The notes under the pieces were generated by a model. It was not told the DNA's origin. It ran no database searches and saw only the letters and a list, made by a program, of their open reading frames with translations. Both the position numbers and the translations under genes were made by a program. 64,000 nt of DNA from NIOZ-UU13 sp964653075 (GTDB lineage Bacteria; Planctomycetota; Phycisphaerae; Sedimentisphaerales; Anaerobacaceae), in contig CAZZAX010000003.1 in the NCBI GenBank assembly GCA_964653075.1, positions 40,328 through 104,327 on the forward strand, in the 5' to 3' direction. Position 1 is the first letter of the stretch; the number at the start of each line of letters is the position of its first letter. Of this stretch, positions 1 through 8,756 are shown piece by piece.

Positions 1-318
1 GCTCTTCGACAGTTATTGGCAGACTACGATATTCTGAAATATTTCAGTTCCTTTGTTTTTTCAGATGAAATCGGCTGCGCCAAGCCAAACGCCGTCGTCT
101 TCCAGGCGGCAGCTAAAGATATTGGTGTCACACCCGCTGAGATTGTACATATCGGAGACCGGGAATTAAAAGACATAGAAGGACCGCACGCCATTGGCGC
201 TCGTGCTGTTCTATGTACGGTAGTCAAAGACCGCTGCAGTGAAAACACTAAGGCGGATGCAATCTGCAGCAGCTTCAGGGACTTGCCTGGCATTTTGGAA
301 AGATTAAACAAAAATTAA
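1..318 (+). CDS. HAD-superfamily hydrolase, C-terminal part (cut by window edge)
   Basis: The reading frame is open from base 1, so the gene starts upstream of the window; only about 105 C-terminal residues are present. The visible part carries the late HAD motifs: motif III around CAKPNAVVF (lysine followed by proline) and motif IV HIGDRELKDIEG, whose aspartates bind magnesium, followed by the usual GARAVL strand. This places it in the phosphoglycolate phosphatase-like branch of HAD phosphatases. The nucleophile DxD motif and the cap domain lie outside the window, so the substrate cannot be guessed. It ends 14 bases before the amidotransferase gene and is probably co-transcribed with it. Confidence 0.75.
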   Translation, partial: ALRQLLADYDILKYFSSFVFSDEIGCAKPNAVVFQAAAKDIGVTPAEIVHIGDRELKDIEGPHAIGARAVLCTVVKDRCSENTKADAICSSFRDLPGILERLNKN

Positions 319-332
319 CACAGGAGTAACGA

Positions 333-1193
333 ATGACAACTCCCTTACGATTTCTAATTATTGACGGCTATCCAAAACAAAGCCGCGATGACCTTCAGAC
401 AGCCGGAATGAAGCTCGCATGGGAGCTTTACACGGATATGCTTCTCCAGCACCTGCAGCAAGTTGTATATGATCTTTTGCTTCCAAGCGACCCCGGTATT
501 GATATGCCTTCGGCAAAAGACCTCAATAATTATGCCGGGATAATCTGGACCGGCTGCAACCTTACCATTTATGACACGGCCAACTCCAGCGTCTGTAGCC
601 AAATCGAATTGGCAAAGAACGCTTACGAGGTGGGAGTACCGAGCTTCGGAAGCTGCTGGGGGATACAGATGGCCGCCTTTGCCGCCGGCGGCCAGGTCGA
701 GCCTAATCCAAAAGGACGTGAAATGGGAATGGCGCGTAAAATTCACCAGACGCCAGAGGCATACAATCATCCTATGTTTGAAGGCAAGCCCCGTATATTT
801 GAAGGCTTCGTAAGCCACGATGATATGGTTACTAAGCTTCCGCCCGGTGGTGTCCTGCTGGCCGGCAACAATTTCGCCAATGTTCAGGCAATAGAAGTAA
901 CTCACAAAAACGGAACTTTCTGGGCCACACAGTACCATCCCGAATACGACCTGCACGAGATGGCAAGATTAATTGTTGCCCGGGAGAAAAAACTCGTCAA
1001 AGCCGGATTTTTCCGCAGCCATGAAGACTTGATGAATCTCGTGGTGCGTATGGAGGAGCTTGCAAGAGAACCCGACCGAAAAGACCTGCGCTGGCAATTA
1101 GCTATCGATGACGATGTGCTTTCCGACCGAATCCGGCAATGTGAATTCGTCAATTGGCTAAATAAGCTGGTCCTGCCCACTGCCGGCCGTTAG
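333..1193 (+). CDS. class I glutamine amidotransferase-like protein
   Basis: A 286-residue cytoplasmic protein with a complete class I glutamine amidotransferase triad: nucleophile Cys108 in GSCWGIQ and the His202/Glu204 pair in YHPEYD. Such domains hydrolyse glutamine and pass ammonia to a partner synthase; stand-alone versions resembling the GMP-synthase glutaminase domain are common and often of unknown partner. The N-terminus runs straight into the Rossmann-like fold (LRFLIIDGYPKQSRDD). About 50 residues after the usual domain end form a charged helical tail. The start is supported by AGGAG eight bases upstream. The preceding HAD gene is 14 bases away. The downstream neighbour is convergent, with only about 20 bases between the two stops. 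Confidence 0.8.
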   Translation: MTTPLRFLIIDGYPKQSRDDLQTAGMKLAWELYTDMLLQHLQQVVYDLLLPSDPGIDMPSAKDLNNYAGIIWTGCNLTIYDTANSSVCSQIELAKNAYEVGVPSFGSCWGIQMAAFAAGGQVEPNPKGREMGMARKIHQTPEAYNHPMFEGKPRIFEGFVSHDDMVTKLPPGGVLLAGNNFANVQAIEVTHKNGTFWATQYHPEYDLHEMARLIVAREKKLVKAGFFRSHEDLMNLVVRMEELAREPDRKDLRWQLAIDDDVLSDRIRQCEFVNWLNKLVLPTAGR

Positions 1194-1215
1194 TAAAACT
1201 CATGTATAACGAAGC

Positions 1216-3123
1216 TTAAAGTGTCCACTCAAGACCGAGTTCGAGCAATTTGGCATCTGTCGGATTACCGCTCTTTTCGTCCCAGCCCATCAAACCATAA
1301 TACTGCTCCAGCATTTTCACAAAGCCCTCACTGTCAACGCATTTACCTTTTGCCGGGCCGTCAGGCAGGGCCTCACTGAGTCTTTCCGGAAGACGGTCAT
1401 GTTCACGAGTAAAGCCTCTCTTGGCATTGAGCTGTCGCATCATATTCACCCGTCGCTCCCCGACCTTCATCAACTCCCACAGTGTACATTCCCAGCCCGT
1501 AGTATAGCCGAGCAAATCTTCGAGCTCACGGTAATTAAACAGGTTCCCGGGCCCCCAGCAAAACATGCACAAACACAACGTATCGAGCAAACTATAGAAA
1601 TATTGCGAGTAAACAGTCATGCGCACCTTGTCAAGCTTGTACGAATCCGAGGCTTCACGAACTCCTGATTGCTCAGCAGAAACAGACTGGGCGGATTTAA
1701 AGATACCCAGCCCTTTGCGTGCCTCGGAATCACTGGCCAAAAGCCAGTCATGCTCCGACGACATATGGTCGGGACCGATAGGACAGACCGCATACATCAG
1801 CGCCTGGCTTGGCTTGACCTGTGCCATATGTACAGCCAGGCCATTGTTCTTTACATTTATTGCATAAGCAGCAGTTCCCCGGCCGAAGTGCTCGATTGCG
1901 GCTCTAAATCCCTCAGCCAATATGTCACCTATGCCCTTCCGCTGAGCTACTTGCTCAATCAGCCAGAGCAGCGCTTCCGGGTCACCGAAACCAAGTGACT
2001 TACCGTCTGTCGCCTCAGGTGTAATCAGGCCTCTCTCCGCACACTCAAATAGATACGCAGCCAGCCCCCCCATTGTAATAGTGTCTATTCCATAATTGTT
2101 ACACAGCTCATTCGCCTTGGCTACTACTGCCGGATCGGTAATATCCAGGTTCGAACCAAGAAGCCCAAGCGTCTCAAACTCCGGCCCGCCAAGTCTGTCG
2201 GTGACCTCGTAAGGCTTTTCTGTTTTCACTTTCCTGTGACATCCGACAACGCATGCATAGCATGTGGTAAAGCCCGCTCCTATTTTTGGTTCAAAAACAG
2301 CCCCGTCCAGATTCTTGTAGTCCGGGTGATAGCTTCGAGAGTAATTATGCGTTGCCAGATTGCCGGCTTCTGCTTGAAATCCCACCACTCCCGGCGTCCC
2401 ATACTTACTCAGGGTTGTTGGAAATCCCGAATCAGGTAGTCGCTCCGAGGCCAGGCGTCCTAATTTCCTGAGCCCTTCCGAGTCAGCAAAATTTATTTTA
2501 TTGTCCCCTCTGACGACAACTGCACGCAGATTCTTGCTCCCAAAAACGGCTCCCATACCCGTCCTGCCCGCAACATCGTTTAAATCCGCCACGAGGCATG
2601 CAAATCGTACGAGTTTTTCTCCGGCCGGACCGCACTGCAGAATGCTGAGCTTACCACCGCCCAGTTCCTTCGTAAGAGCATCATACACGTCAAGAACGTT
2701 TCGGCCTTTCAGGTGACCCGCCTCCCTTGTTTGCACCTTTTCTCCGTCAATCTGTAAATAAACCGGTGTATTCGATTTGCCCGTTATGACAACAGCATCG
2801 TAACCGGCCCGTTTAATCATCGGCCCGATATTTCCTCCGGTCTGGCTGTCACCAACTGCACCGGTAACCGGTGACAAAGCTGTTACACAACAACGGCTCG
2901 CTCCACTGACCGGTGCACCCGTAGTAACTCCCGGCGCGATGGTCAATACGTTCTGTTCGGCCAAAGCGTCTAAGTCGGGGGAACTCTCCTTAAGAAGAAA
3001 GTAGGTCCCGAAAGCACCTCCGCCAAGGTACATACGGTAGAAATCTTCGTCGAAATTCTGCTTTTCGACCGTACCTGTTGTCAAATTAACTCTAAGAATG
3101 GTTCCCGTAAAACCGTTAGACAT
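1216..3123 (-). CDS. aldehyde:ferredoxin oxidoreductase family protein (tungstopterin enzyme)
   Basis: A 635-residue member of the aldehyde:ferredoxin oxidoreductase family, which oxidises aldehydes to acids using a tungsten bis-pterin and one [4Fe-4S] cluster, giving electrons to ferredoxin. The N-terminal MSNGFTGTILRVNLT and LGGGAFGTYFL segments are typical. Cluster ligands are visible as C-x2-C-x3-C (CYACVVGC) near the middle and a last cysteine in CMFCWGPG. I start at 3123 because GGAGGT lies just upstream; an ATG six codons earlier (3141) has no such site. It follows the iron alcohol dehydrogenase by about 45 bases, so the pair can interconvert alcohol, aldehyde and acid. It indicates anaerobic or microaerobic metabolism. 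Confidence 0.9.
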   Translation of the reverse strand: MSNGFTGTILRVNLTTGTVEKQNFDEDFYRMYLGGGAFGTYFLLKESSPDLDALAEQNVLTIAPGVTTGAPVSGASRCCVTALSPVTGAVGDSQTGGNIGPMIKRAGYDAVVITGKSNTPVYLQIDGEKVQTREAGHLKGRNVLDVYDALTKELGGGKLSILQCGPAGEKLVRFACLVADLNDVAGRTGMGAVFGSKNLRAVVVRGDNKINFADSEGLRKLGRLASERLPDSGFPTTLSKYGTPGVVGFQAEAGNLATHNYSRSYHPDYKNLDGAVFEPKIGAGFTTCYACVVGCHRKVKTEKPYEVTDRLGGPEFETLGLLGSNLDITDPAVVAKANELCNNYGIDTITMGGLAAYLFECAERGLITPEATDGKSLGFGDPEALLWLIEQVAQRKGIGDILAEGFRAAIEHFGRGTAAYAINVKNNGLAVHMAQVKPSQALMYAVCPIGPDHMSSEHDWLLASDSEARKGLGIFKSAQSVSAEQSGVREASDSYKLDKVRMTVYSQYFYSLLDTLCLCMFCWGPGNLFNYRELEDLLGYTTGWECTLWELMKVGERRVNMMRQLNAKRGFTREHDRLPERLSEALPDGPAKGKCVDSEGFVKMLEQYYGLMGWDEKSGNPTDAKLLELGLEWTL

Positions 3124-3168
3124 AACATACCTCCAAGGCAAGTTAGACAGCTTGGAATTGAATACTGT

Positions 3169-4377
3169 TTAGAAAGCTTCTTTGTAAAGCATTAGCAAAT
3201 CCTGCTCCGTGCAGACTCGGGGATTCGACGCATGACATGGGTCCTCGAAGGCCTTTTTAGCAAGCATTTCAAGCTGCTTTTCTTTTATGCCAACTTCACG
3301 CAGCGATTTCGGAATTCCGATACGTTTATTGAGATCTTGGACCGCCTCGATAGCTTTATCTGCGGCCTCAATATCCGGCATACCGAATGTATTGACCCCG
3401 AAACATTGCGCGACCCTCGCATATAAAGCCGCCGATACCTCCTTATTATATTCCATTACGGCAGCAAGACATATTGCATTGGCAAGACCGTGCTGAATAC
3501 CAAACTCACTCGATAATGGATGTGACAAAGAATGTGCCGCACCGAGGTCTTTTTGAAATGCCACTGCTCCCATCGCTGCGGCCACCTGCATCATTCCGCG
3601 AGCTTCGATATCCACTCCATTGGAATATGCCCTCGGCAGGTAAATCCACACCATACGGATTGCCTCAAGAGCAATTGCGTCACACATCGGATGAAAAACC
3701 GGGCATACCAATGACTCGATGGCGTGGGTCATCGCGTCCATACCGGTCGAGGCGGTCAGGTGCGGGGGCAATCCAACGGTTAATTCAGGGTCCAGTATTG
3801 CCATCTCCGCCATCAATGGCTGTGCACCGAATATCGCTTTTCTTCCCATCTTTCCTATTGTGATAACACTGCTTCGCCCAACCTCACTGCCGGTGCCTGC
3901 CGTCGTTGGAATCGCGCACATAGGAACCAATTGCGGCAGTCTATCAAAAGGCATGTCCATCAACGCAACATCCGGAAAAGCTACCTTAAGCCGTAAAGCC
4001 CTCGCCGCATCGAGAGCACTGCCGCCGCCCAACCCGACAACACCATCACATTTGCCTTGCAAATACGCACTGAGCGCACAATCAACGTCCACGTCAGTCG
4101 GATTTGGATGCACATCCGTAAACTGTGTAAATCCCCCGGGCCAGACAATTTTCATCTGCTCTTCAACAAGTGAAAACGCCTCGGTTTTAACCAACCCTGA
4201 ATCTGTTACTAACAAAGGCCGGCTTACCTTGTACTTCCGGCCGAATTCACCCAGCAAAGAACGACCGCCTGCACCAAAACGTATGTCGGTTGGGAACCTG
4301 AATTGTGATATCTCAGCCATAAGTGATCCAGCACTAATTTGTAAATTCCGCCCATCGTTTTTAATGTTTCGAGTCAT
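3169..4377 (-). CDS. iron-containing alcohol dehydrogenase
   Basis: A 402-residue group III (iron-dependent) alcohol dehydrogenase. The NAD(P)-binding half has GLGGGSALDAAR, and the metal site is made by the Asp and His of MDAMTHAIES, the His of AHSLSHPL and the His of QHGLANA. It would interconvert alcohols and aldehydes with NAD(P)H. It is first in a two-gene minus-strand operon with the aldehyde:ferredoxin oxidoreductase, suggesting that its aldehyde product is the substrate of the second enzyme. The ATG at 4377 has AGGA at good spacing; a second ATG at 4320 (MAEISQFRFP) matches the usual family N-terminus better and could be the real start. Substrate is not predictable from sequence. Confidence 0.9.
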   Translation of the reverse strand: MTRNIKNDGRNLQISAGSLMAEISQFRFPTDIRFGAGGRSLLGEFGRKYKVSRPLLVTDSGLVKTEAFSLVEEQMKIVWPGGFTQFTDVHPNPTDVDVDCALSAYLQGKCDGVVGLGGGSALDAARALRLKVAFPDVALMDMPFDRLPQLVPMCAIPTTAGTGSEVGRSSVITIGKMGRKAIFGAQPLMAEMAILDPELTVGLPPHLTASTGMDAMTHAIESLVCPVFHPMCDAIALEAIRMVWIYLPRAYSNGVDIEARGMMQVAAAMGAVAFQKDLGAAHSLSHPLSSEFGIQHGLANAICLAAVMEYNKEVSAALYARVAQCFGVNTFGMPDIEAADKAIEAVQDLNKRIGIPKSLREVGIKEKQLEMLAKKAFEDPCHASNPRVCTEQDLLMLYKEAF

Positions 4378-4641
4378 ATAAGTTTCCTAACATTTCACCA
4401 CCAACACAATCAGCAAATTAGTGCTGGGAACTCCTTTTTCTATGATTTTAACGTTATAATGCTTCTTTTGCCAGCTATCAATTCATATAATTATTGGATC
4501 TGAATTTCCCGGAAAACATAGTGCCTGTAATGAAAATATGATATAAAATCTATGATGGACACACGATTGCTAAGTTTTAAGCTCTCGTATTTATGAAAAG
4601 TCGGCTGCAGCACTACGATTTATTAAGAGGAAAAATCACTT
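4378..4641. promoter_or_regulatory. divergent intergenic region
   Basis: This AT-rich spacer lies between the minus-strand dehydrogenase operon and the plus-strand hexosaminidase gene and must hold promoters in both directions. Several TATAAT-like hexamers are visible (for example 4455-4460 and 4486-4491), but none has a convincing -35 at 16-18 bases, so no promoter is assigned. AGAGGA just before 4642 is the ribosome binding site of the hexosaminidase. Confidence 0.4.
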
Positions 4642-6249
4642 ATGAAAAACGATAGACATACCAAATTTCTTAGCGTTTTAATCACATTAGCATTTTTATT
4701 GTTTACACCTACCACAGTAACAGGTTCATACAGTAAAATGACTAACATCATTCCCACACCTGTCTCGATTGAGCAACGTGACGGTTCCTTCGTATTCAAA
4801 CCTTCAATACGGGTTATAGCGGAAAAAGAAGCCCAAACCGAGGCATTGAAACTTATTGATGCACTGGCGCCTGCAATGGGCTATAGATTGAAACTTGCCT
4901 CCAAAGCGCGACCGAAAGCCCAGACTGTTAAGTTGGCAATTGATCTGCGAATACCGCAACTCGGCGATGAAGGATACATACTCGATGTTTCCGCCAAACA
5001 AATCCTGATTCGCGCAAGGAGACCGGCGGGACTTTTCTATGGAACTCAAACCCTGCTTCAGTTGCTGCCGGCATCAATTTACAACAAAACAGAGGTCCAA
5101 AACACTGTCTGGAAAATACCCTGCATTAAAATTACCGATTATCCTCGCTTTAAATGGCGAGGTTTACTCATTGACCCGGCCCGCCACTTCATACCGGTTA
5201 ATGACGTAAAGAAGTTTCTCAATGGCATGGCAATGCACAAGTTCAATCGGCTGCAAATGCACCTGACCGACAACATTGGCTGGCGGATTGAAATCAAAAA
5301 GTATCCGAATCTGACAAAACTCGCTTCCAGTCGAGACCGCAGTGGTGGTATGGGCGGTTTCTACACGCAGCAGGAGATTCGCGAGCTCATCCGATACGCC
5401 GGGAAACGCCATATAACGATAGTGCCCGAGATCGAGATGCCATACCACGCCGGTGCAGCGATTAACGCCTATCCGTTTATAGGCATCAATCCCGCCCGTG
5501 TAGAGGGTATGTCGCTCGATAAGCGATGGGCAGCGCTGGGCGGCCTGGTGGCTCCCCGTCCCGAAACGGTGGAATTTATGCAGGACGTGCTTGCAGAAGT
5601 TATTGAGCTGTTCGGCAGCCGTTTCATTCATATCGGGGGCGACGAGGCAAATTTGAAACTCTGGGAAAACGACCCTGAGATGCAGGCACAGATGAAACTG
5701 CTCAGCTGCAACGACGCACATGAGTTGCACAGTTGGTTTATCAAACAGATGGATGCCTTTCTGACCGGGAACAACAGGCGGCTGCTCGGTTGGGACGAAA
5801 TCCTGCAAGGCGGCCTCGCTCCGGGGGCGACCGTTATGTCATGGCGGGGTGAACAAGGAGGCATCGCCGCGGCCAATGCCGGACACGATGTCGTTATGGC
5901 GCCGACTTCGCACACTTATTTCGACTATTATCAGGGTCCTCGTGAAAACGAACCTTTGGCCATCGGCGGATTTCTGCCGCTTGAAAAAGTCTATCAATAC
6001 AACCCGGTTCCAAAAGCCATTAAAGGCGAGAATACTAAGCACGTCTTGGGAGTCCAGGGCCAGCTATGGGGTGAATATATTTCGAACCGGAAGCATCGTG
6101 AGTATATGGCCTACCCGCGAGCTATCGCCCTGTCCGAGGTCGCATGGTCTCAAAAACAATTGAAGAGCTACGAAAACTTTATGTCCCGTCTCCGCCACCA
6201 TCTCAAACGTCTCGAAGCCATGGACATTAATTACAGAAAACTGGATTAA
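4642..6249 (+). CDS. glycoside hydrolase family 20 beta-N-acetylhexosaminidase, exported
   Basis: A 535-residue GH20 enzyme. Residues 1-29 form a signal peptide (KFLSVLITLAFLLFTP), so it acts in the periplasm or outside. Residues about 35-160 are the GH20 N-terminal alpha/beta domain; the catalytic TIM barrel follows, starting near WRGLLIDPARHF. The catalytic Asp-Glu pair is D334-E335 in HIGGDEANLKLW: Glu is the acid/base and Asp positions the substrate acetamido group. These enzymes release terminal GlcNAc or GalNAc from chitin, glycans or glycoconjugates. A second secreted carbohydrate protein follows 25 bases downstream. The start is supported by AGAGGA upstream. Confidence 0.93.
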   Translation: MKNDRHTKFLSVLITLAFLLFTPTTVTGSYSKMTNIIPTPVSIEQRDGSFVFKPSIRVIAEKEAQTEALKLIDALAPAMGYRLKLASKARPKAQTVKLAIDLRIPQLGDEGYILDVSAKQILIRARRPAGLFYGTQTLLQLLPASIYNKTEVQNTVWKIPCIKITDYPRFKWRGLLIDPARHFIPVNDVKKFLNGMAMHKFNRLQMHLTDNIGWRIEIKKYPNLTKLASSRDRSGGMGGFYTQQEIRELIRYAGKRHITIVPEIEMPYHAGAAINAYPFIGINPARVEGMSLDKRWAALGGLVAPRPETVEFMQDVLAEVIELFGSRFIHIGGDEANLKLWENDPEMQAQMKLLSCNDAHELHSWFIKQMDAFLTGNNRRLLGWDEILQGGLAPGATVMSWRGEQGGIAAANAGHDVVMAPTSHTYFDYYQGPRENEPLAIGGFLPLEKVYQYNPVPKAIKGENTKHVLGVQGQLWGEYISNRKHREYMAYPRAIALSEVAWSQKQLKSYENFMSRLRHHLKRLEAMDINYRKLD

Positions 6250-6274
6250 TCGAAGAAAACAGAAGGTACTGATA

Positions 6275-7492
6275 ATGAAATACGTTTGTATTTTGTCTGC
6301 ATGTTTGCTTGCAATAGCAGTAGAGATAACTTTCGCAGGTCAGCGGTTCATATCGCCGGATGGCAAATCCTCAAACTCCGGAACAAAAGAATCTCCCTGG
6401 GATATTGCATCGGCCTTATCTGGAAAACAGAAAATTACCCCTGGCGATACAATATATCTCATGGAGACTACCTACAGACGCCGTCCGGAAGAGCTTTTCG
6501 AAATCCGCCTTGTGGGTACGGAAAAAGCTCCTGTCCATATTCGCCCCATGCCCGGCCGGCGAGTCAGAATTGACGGAGGCCTTTCAATGCAAAGTCCCTC
6601 CGCACACGTCTGGGTGCGCGACCTCGAGATATTTATTTCTGAACCAAGGCCCAAACAGCCAATCAGTCCCGGCTCGCACCCAAAGGACTTGAATCGCCCC
6701 TGGGGGGGACTACATATGTTCGGCGGAAAGAGCTGCAAGTATATAAATCTCATTATCCATAGTTGCAATCAGGGCATAAGTTGCTGGAAAGGTGAAATCA
6801 ATCCGGAAATATACGGCTGTATAATCTATGACAACGGCTGGCTTGGGACCGACCGCGGTCACGGGCATTGCATCTACACACAAAATGACGAAGGTCTCAA
6901 GACAATCTCCAACTGCATAATGAGCTGCCGCTATGATGGCACGTACACCTTACATGCTTATGGCTCCGATCGGGCATATGTAAACAACTACCTCGTTGAA
7001 GAAAATATCTTTTACAACAAAGGGCCTTTTTTAATTGGAGGTGGAAGGCCGAGCCATAACATCCGTGTATTCAGAAACTACTTGTATGATGTCGATATGA
7101 GATTCGGTTACACGGCGCCGTATAACGAAAACTGCCAGGTCCGTGATAATATAATAGTAAACGGCAGCCTGGATATTAAACGCTACAAAAAGATAATACG
7201 GGAAGGAAATGTCATCATCAATGCTGAAAAAAAACCAAAAGAAATAAAAAGTATTCTTCTTGCCAATCGATTTGATCCGAATCGTGCGCATCTAATAGTG
7301 TACAATTGGGACCGGGCAGATGAGCTGCAGGTAAGGACCAAATCCTTCTTGAGAAACGGTGACTTTTATAAGGTTATGCATCCACAGGATTTTTTCGGAA
7401 CTCCCGTCACTCAAGGCAGGTGCAAAAATGAAACCATCCGCATACCTGTGAAAGCTGAATTTGGGGTCTTTGTACTCCTGAAGAGCGATTAA
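6275..7492 (+). CDS. secreted right-handed beta-helix (pectate-lyase-like) protein
   Basis: A 405-residue protein with a clear N-terminal signal peptide (YVCILSACLLAIAVEITFAG) followed by FISPDGKSSNSGTKESPW, the usual opening of pectate-lyase-like right-handed beta-helix proteins in planctomycetes. The middle is rich in Asn-Gly turns and short strands typical of stacked rungs, including a conserved-looking HGHCIYTQND segment. Many relatives are polysaccharide lyases or unassigned glycan-binding proteins; I cannot name a catalytic residue set, so the function stays at fold level. It lies 25 bases after the hexosaminidase gene and is likely co-transcribed for the same glycan. Confidence 0.75.
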   Translation: MKYVCILSACLLAIAVEITFAGQRFISPDGKSSNSGTKESPWDIASALSGKQKITPGDTIYLMETTYRRRPEELFEIRLVGTEKAPVHIRPMPGRRVRIDGGLSMQSPSAHVWVRDLEIFISEPRPKQPISPGSHPKDLNRPWGGLHMFGGKSCKYINLIIHSCNQGISCWKGEINPEIYGCIIYDNGWLGTDRGHGHCIYTQNDEGLKTISNCIMSCRYDGTYTLHAYGSDRAYVNNYLVEENIFYNKGPFLIGGGRPSHNIRVFRNYLYDVDMRFGYTAPYNENCQVRDNIIVNGSLDIKRYKKIIREGNVIINAEKKPKEIKSILLANRFDPNRAHLIVYNWDRADELQVRTKSFLRNGDFYKVMHPQDFFGTPVTQGRCKNETIRIPVKAEFGVFVLLKSD

Positions 7493-7568
7493 TGTTTTTG
7501 CAATGAAACGAATTATTCAAATGTCCCTGTCGGAAAGCAGCTATTAATCAAAACAGTCATTTTCCCAT

Positions 7569-7597
7569 TTTACAGAAGCCGGGTAGGATACTATAAT
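7569..7597 (+). promoter_or_regulatory. sigma-70-type promoter of the glycerophosphodiester operon
   Basis: A -35 hexamer TTTACA (7569-7574) and a perfect -10 TATAAT (7592-7597) are separated by 17 bases, in the gap before the phosphodiesterase gene at 7665. Confidence 0.6.
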
Positions 7598-7664
7598 AGG
7601 ACACAGCAGAAAATATCAGAAGAAATGATTTGTCACTTACCTTGTTTGAAATTGGAGATAAAAA

Positions 7665-8498
7665 ATGAAACGATATATTGCTCAGGCGTTCCTCTGTTTA
7701 TTCATTCTAAATCTTTATGGCTGTACAAAATCCGTCGAAATTATTGCTCACCGGGGGGCGTCATACTTGGCTCCGGAGAACACCATGGCTTCAGTTATGC
7801 TTGCCTGGGAAAAAGGAGTTGACGTGGAGGTGGATGTGCATTTATCGAAGGACAATCATATTCTTGTCATCCATGATGCTTCGACAAAGCGCACAGGCCA
7901 AATAGACCTGAAAGTCAAAGATACCGAACACCGGGAGCTCCGAAAACTTGATGTGGGAAGTTTCAAATCAGAAGAATTTGCCAAAGAGCAAATACCGTTT
8001 CTGGCCGACGTTATCAAGACAATACCCCCCGGTCGAAAACTCTACGTCGAAATAAAATGCGGAAAAGAAATTTTACCCGTCCTTGAAAAGCTTATCACTG
8101 AAAGCAACAAAATGTCTCAAATTGTCATTATAGGATTCGACCTGGAAACAGTGACTATGTCTAAGGAGCTTATTGACGTTCCAACATATTGGCTTAAAGG
8201 GACAGAAAAAGAAAAAGAAACTGAAAAATGGATTCCACACAATACCCGGCTTGTCCAAATTGCCAAAAATAAAGGCCTTGACGGCCTTGACGTTCATTAC
8301 GCCGGTGTCACAAAAGAATTTACCGAAGCCGTAAAAACCGCCGGACAAAAACTCTATGTCTGGACAGTTGACGACCTTGAAGAAGCAATCCGGCTGGCAG
8401 GGCTCGGAGTAGCCGGAATAACGACCAATCGCCCCGAATGGCTCAGACAACGGTTGAAAAATAAGGCGTCTATCCGGCAGGCAATGGCGGGAAACTGA
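7665..8498 (+). CDS. glycerophosphodiester phosphodiesterase, lipoprotein
   Basis: A 277-residue GDPD-family enzyme that would hydrolyse glycerophosphodiesters to glycerol phosphate and an alcohol. The start of the TIM barrel carries the signature AHRGASYLAPENT, then EVDVHLSKDNHILVIHD, which holds the metal-binding Glu/Asp and the second catalytic His. The product is anchored outside the membrane: the N-terminus is a lipoprotein signal ending in LYGC. The C-terminal KLYVWTVDDLEEA is the usual closing motif. It is first in an operon with a small membrane protein, a symporter and a glycerol-1-phosphate dehydrogenase-like enzyme, which suggests use of glycerophosphodiesters or a related substrate. 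Confidence 0.92.
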   Translation: MKRYIAQAFLCLFILNLYGCTKSVEIIAHRGASYLAPENTMASVMLAWEKGVDVEVDVHLSKDNHILVIHDASTKRTGQIDLKVKDTEHRELRKLDVGSFKSEEFAKEQIPFLADVIKTIPPGRKLYVEIKCGKEILPVLEKLITESNKMSQIVIIGFDLETVTMSKELIDVPTYWLKGTEKEKETEKWIPHNTRLVQIAKNKGLDGLDVHYAGVTKEFTEAVKTAGQKLYVWTVDDLEEAIRLAGLGVAGITTNRPEWLRQRLKNKASIRQAMAGN

Positions 8499-8531
8499 TT
8501 TTCGGAATTTTATGAACAGGAGAAACGGCAA

Positions 8532-8756
8532 GTGAATATGCTGAGAGTTTGGCCGATTGTTTGTCAGTTTGGCGTCGGCGCAATATTGTGCCTCATCGGA
8601 ATCTGGGGTGGATTACGCGGTAAATACCTCAACCTTAAAACCCGCGAAGACCGCCGGCTCTTGGTAATACTCATCGCAGGTTTCTTGCTGATGCTGGCTG
8701 TTGCCTGTATCTTTACTTTCCTGGCGCCTAATTGGGCAAACGGAGAATCAATATGA
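8532..8756 (+). CDS. small two-helix membrane protein
   Basis: A 74-residue protein with two hydrophobic helices (about residues 7-27 and 44-65) joined by a basic loop (GKYLNLKTREDRR). I do not recognise a family. The start is a GTG at 8532 with AGGAG upstream; an ATG two codons later (8538) is the alternative. Its stop overlaps the start of the symporter gene as ATGA (8753-8756), so the two are translationally coupled. The likely role is an accessory subunit of the transporter; that is inference from position and size only. Confidence 0.65.
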   Translation: MNMLRVWPIVCQFGVGAILCLIGIWGGLRGKYLNLKTREDRRLLVILIAGFLLMLAVACIFTFLAPNWANGESI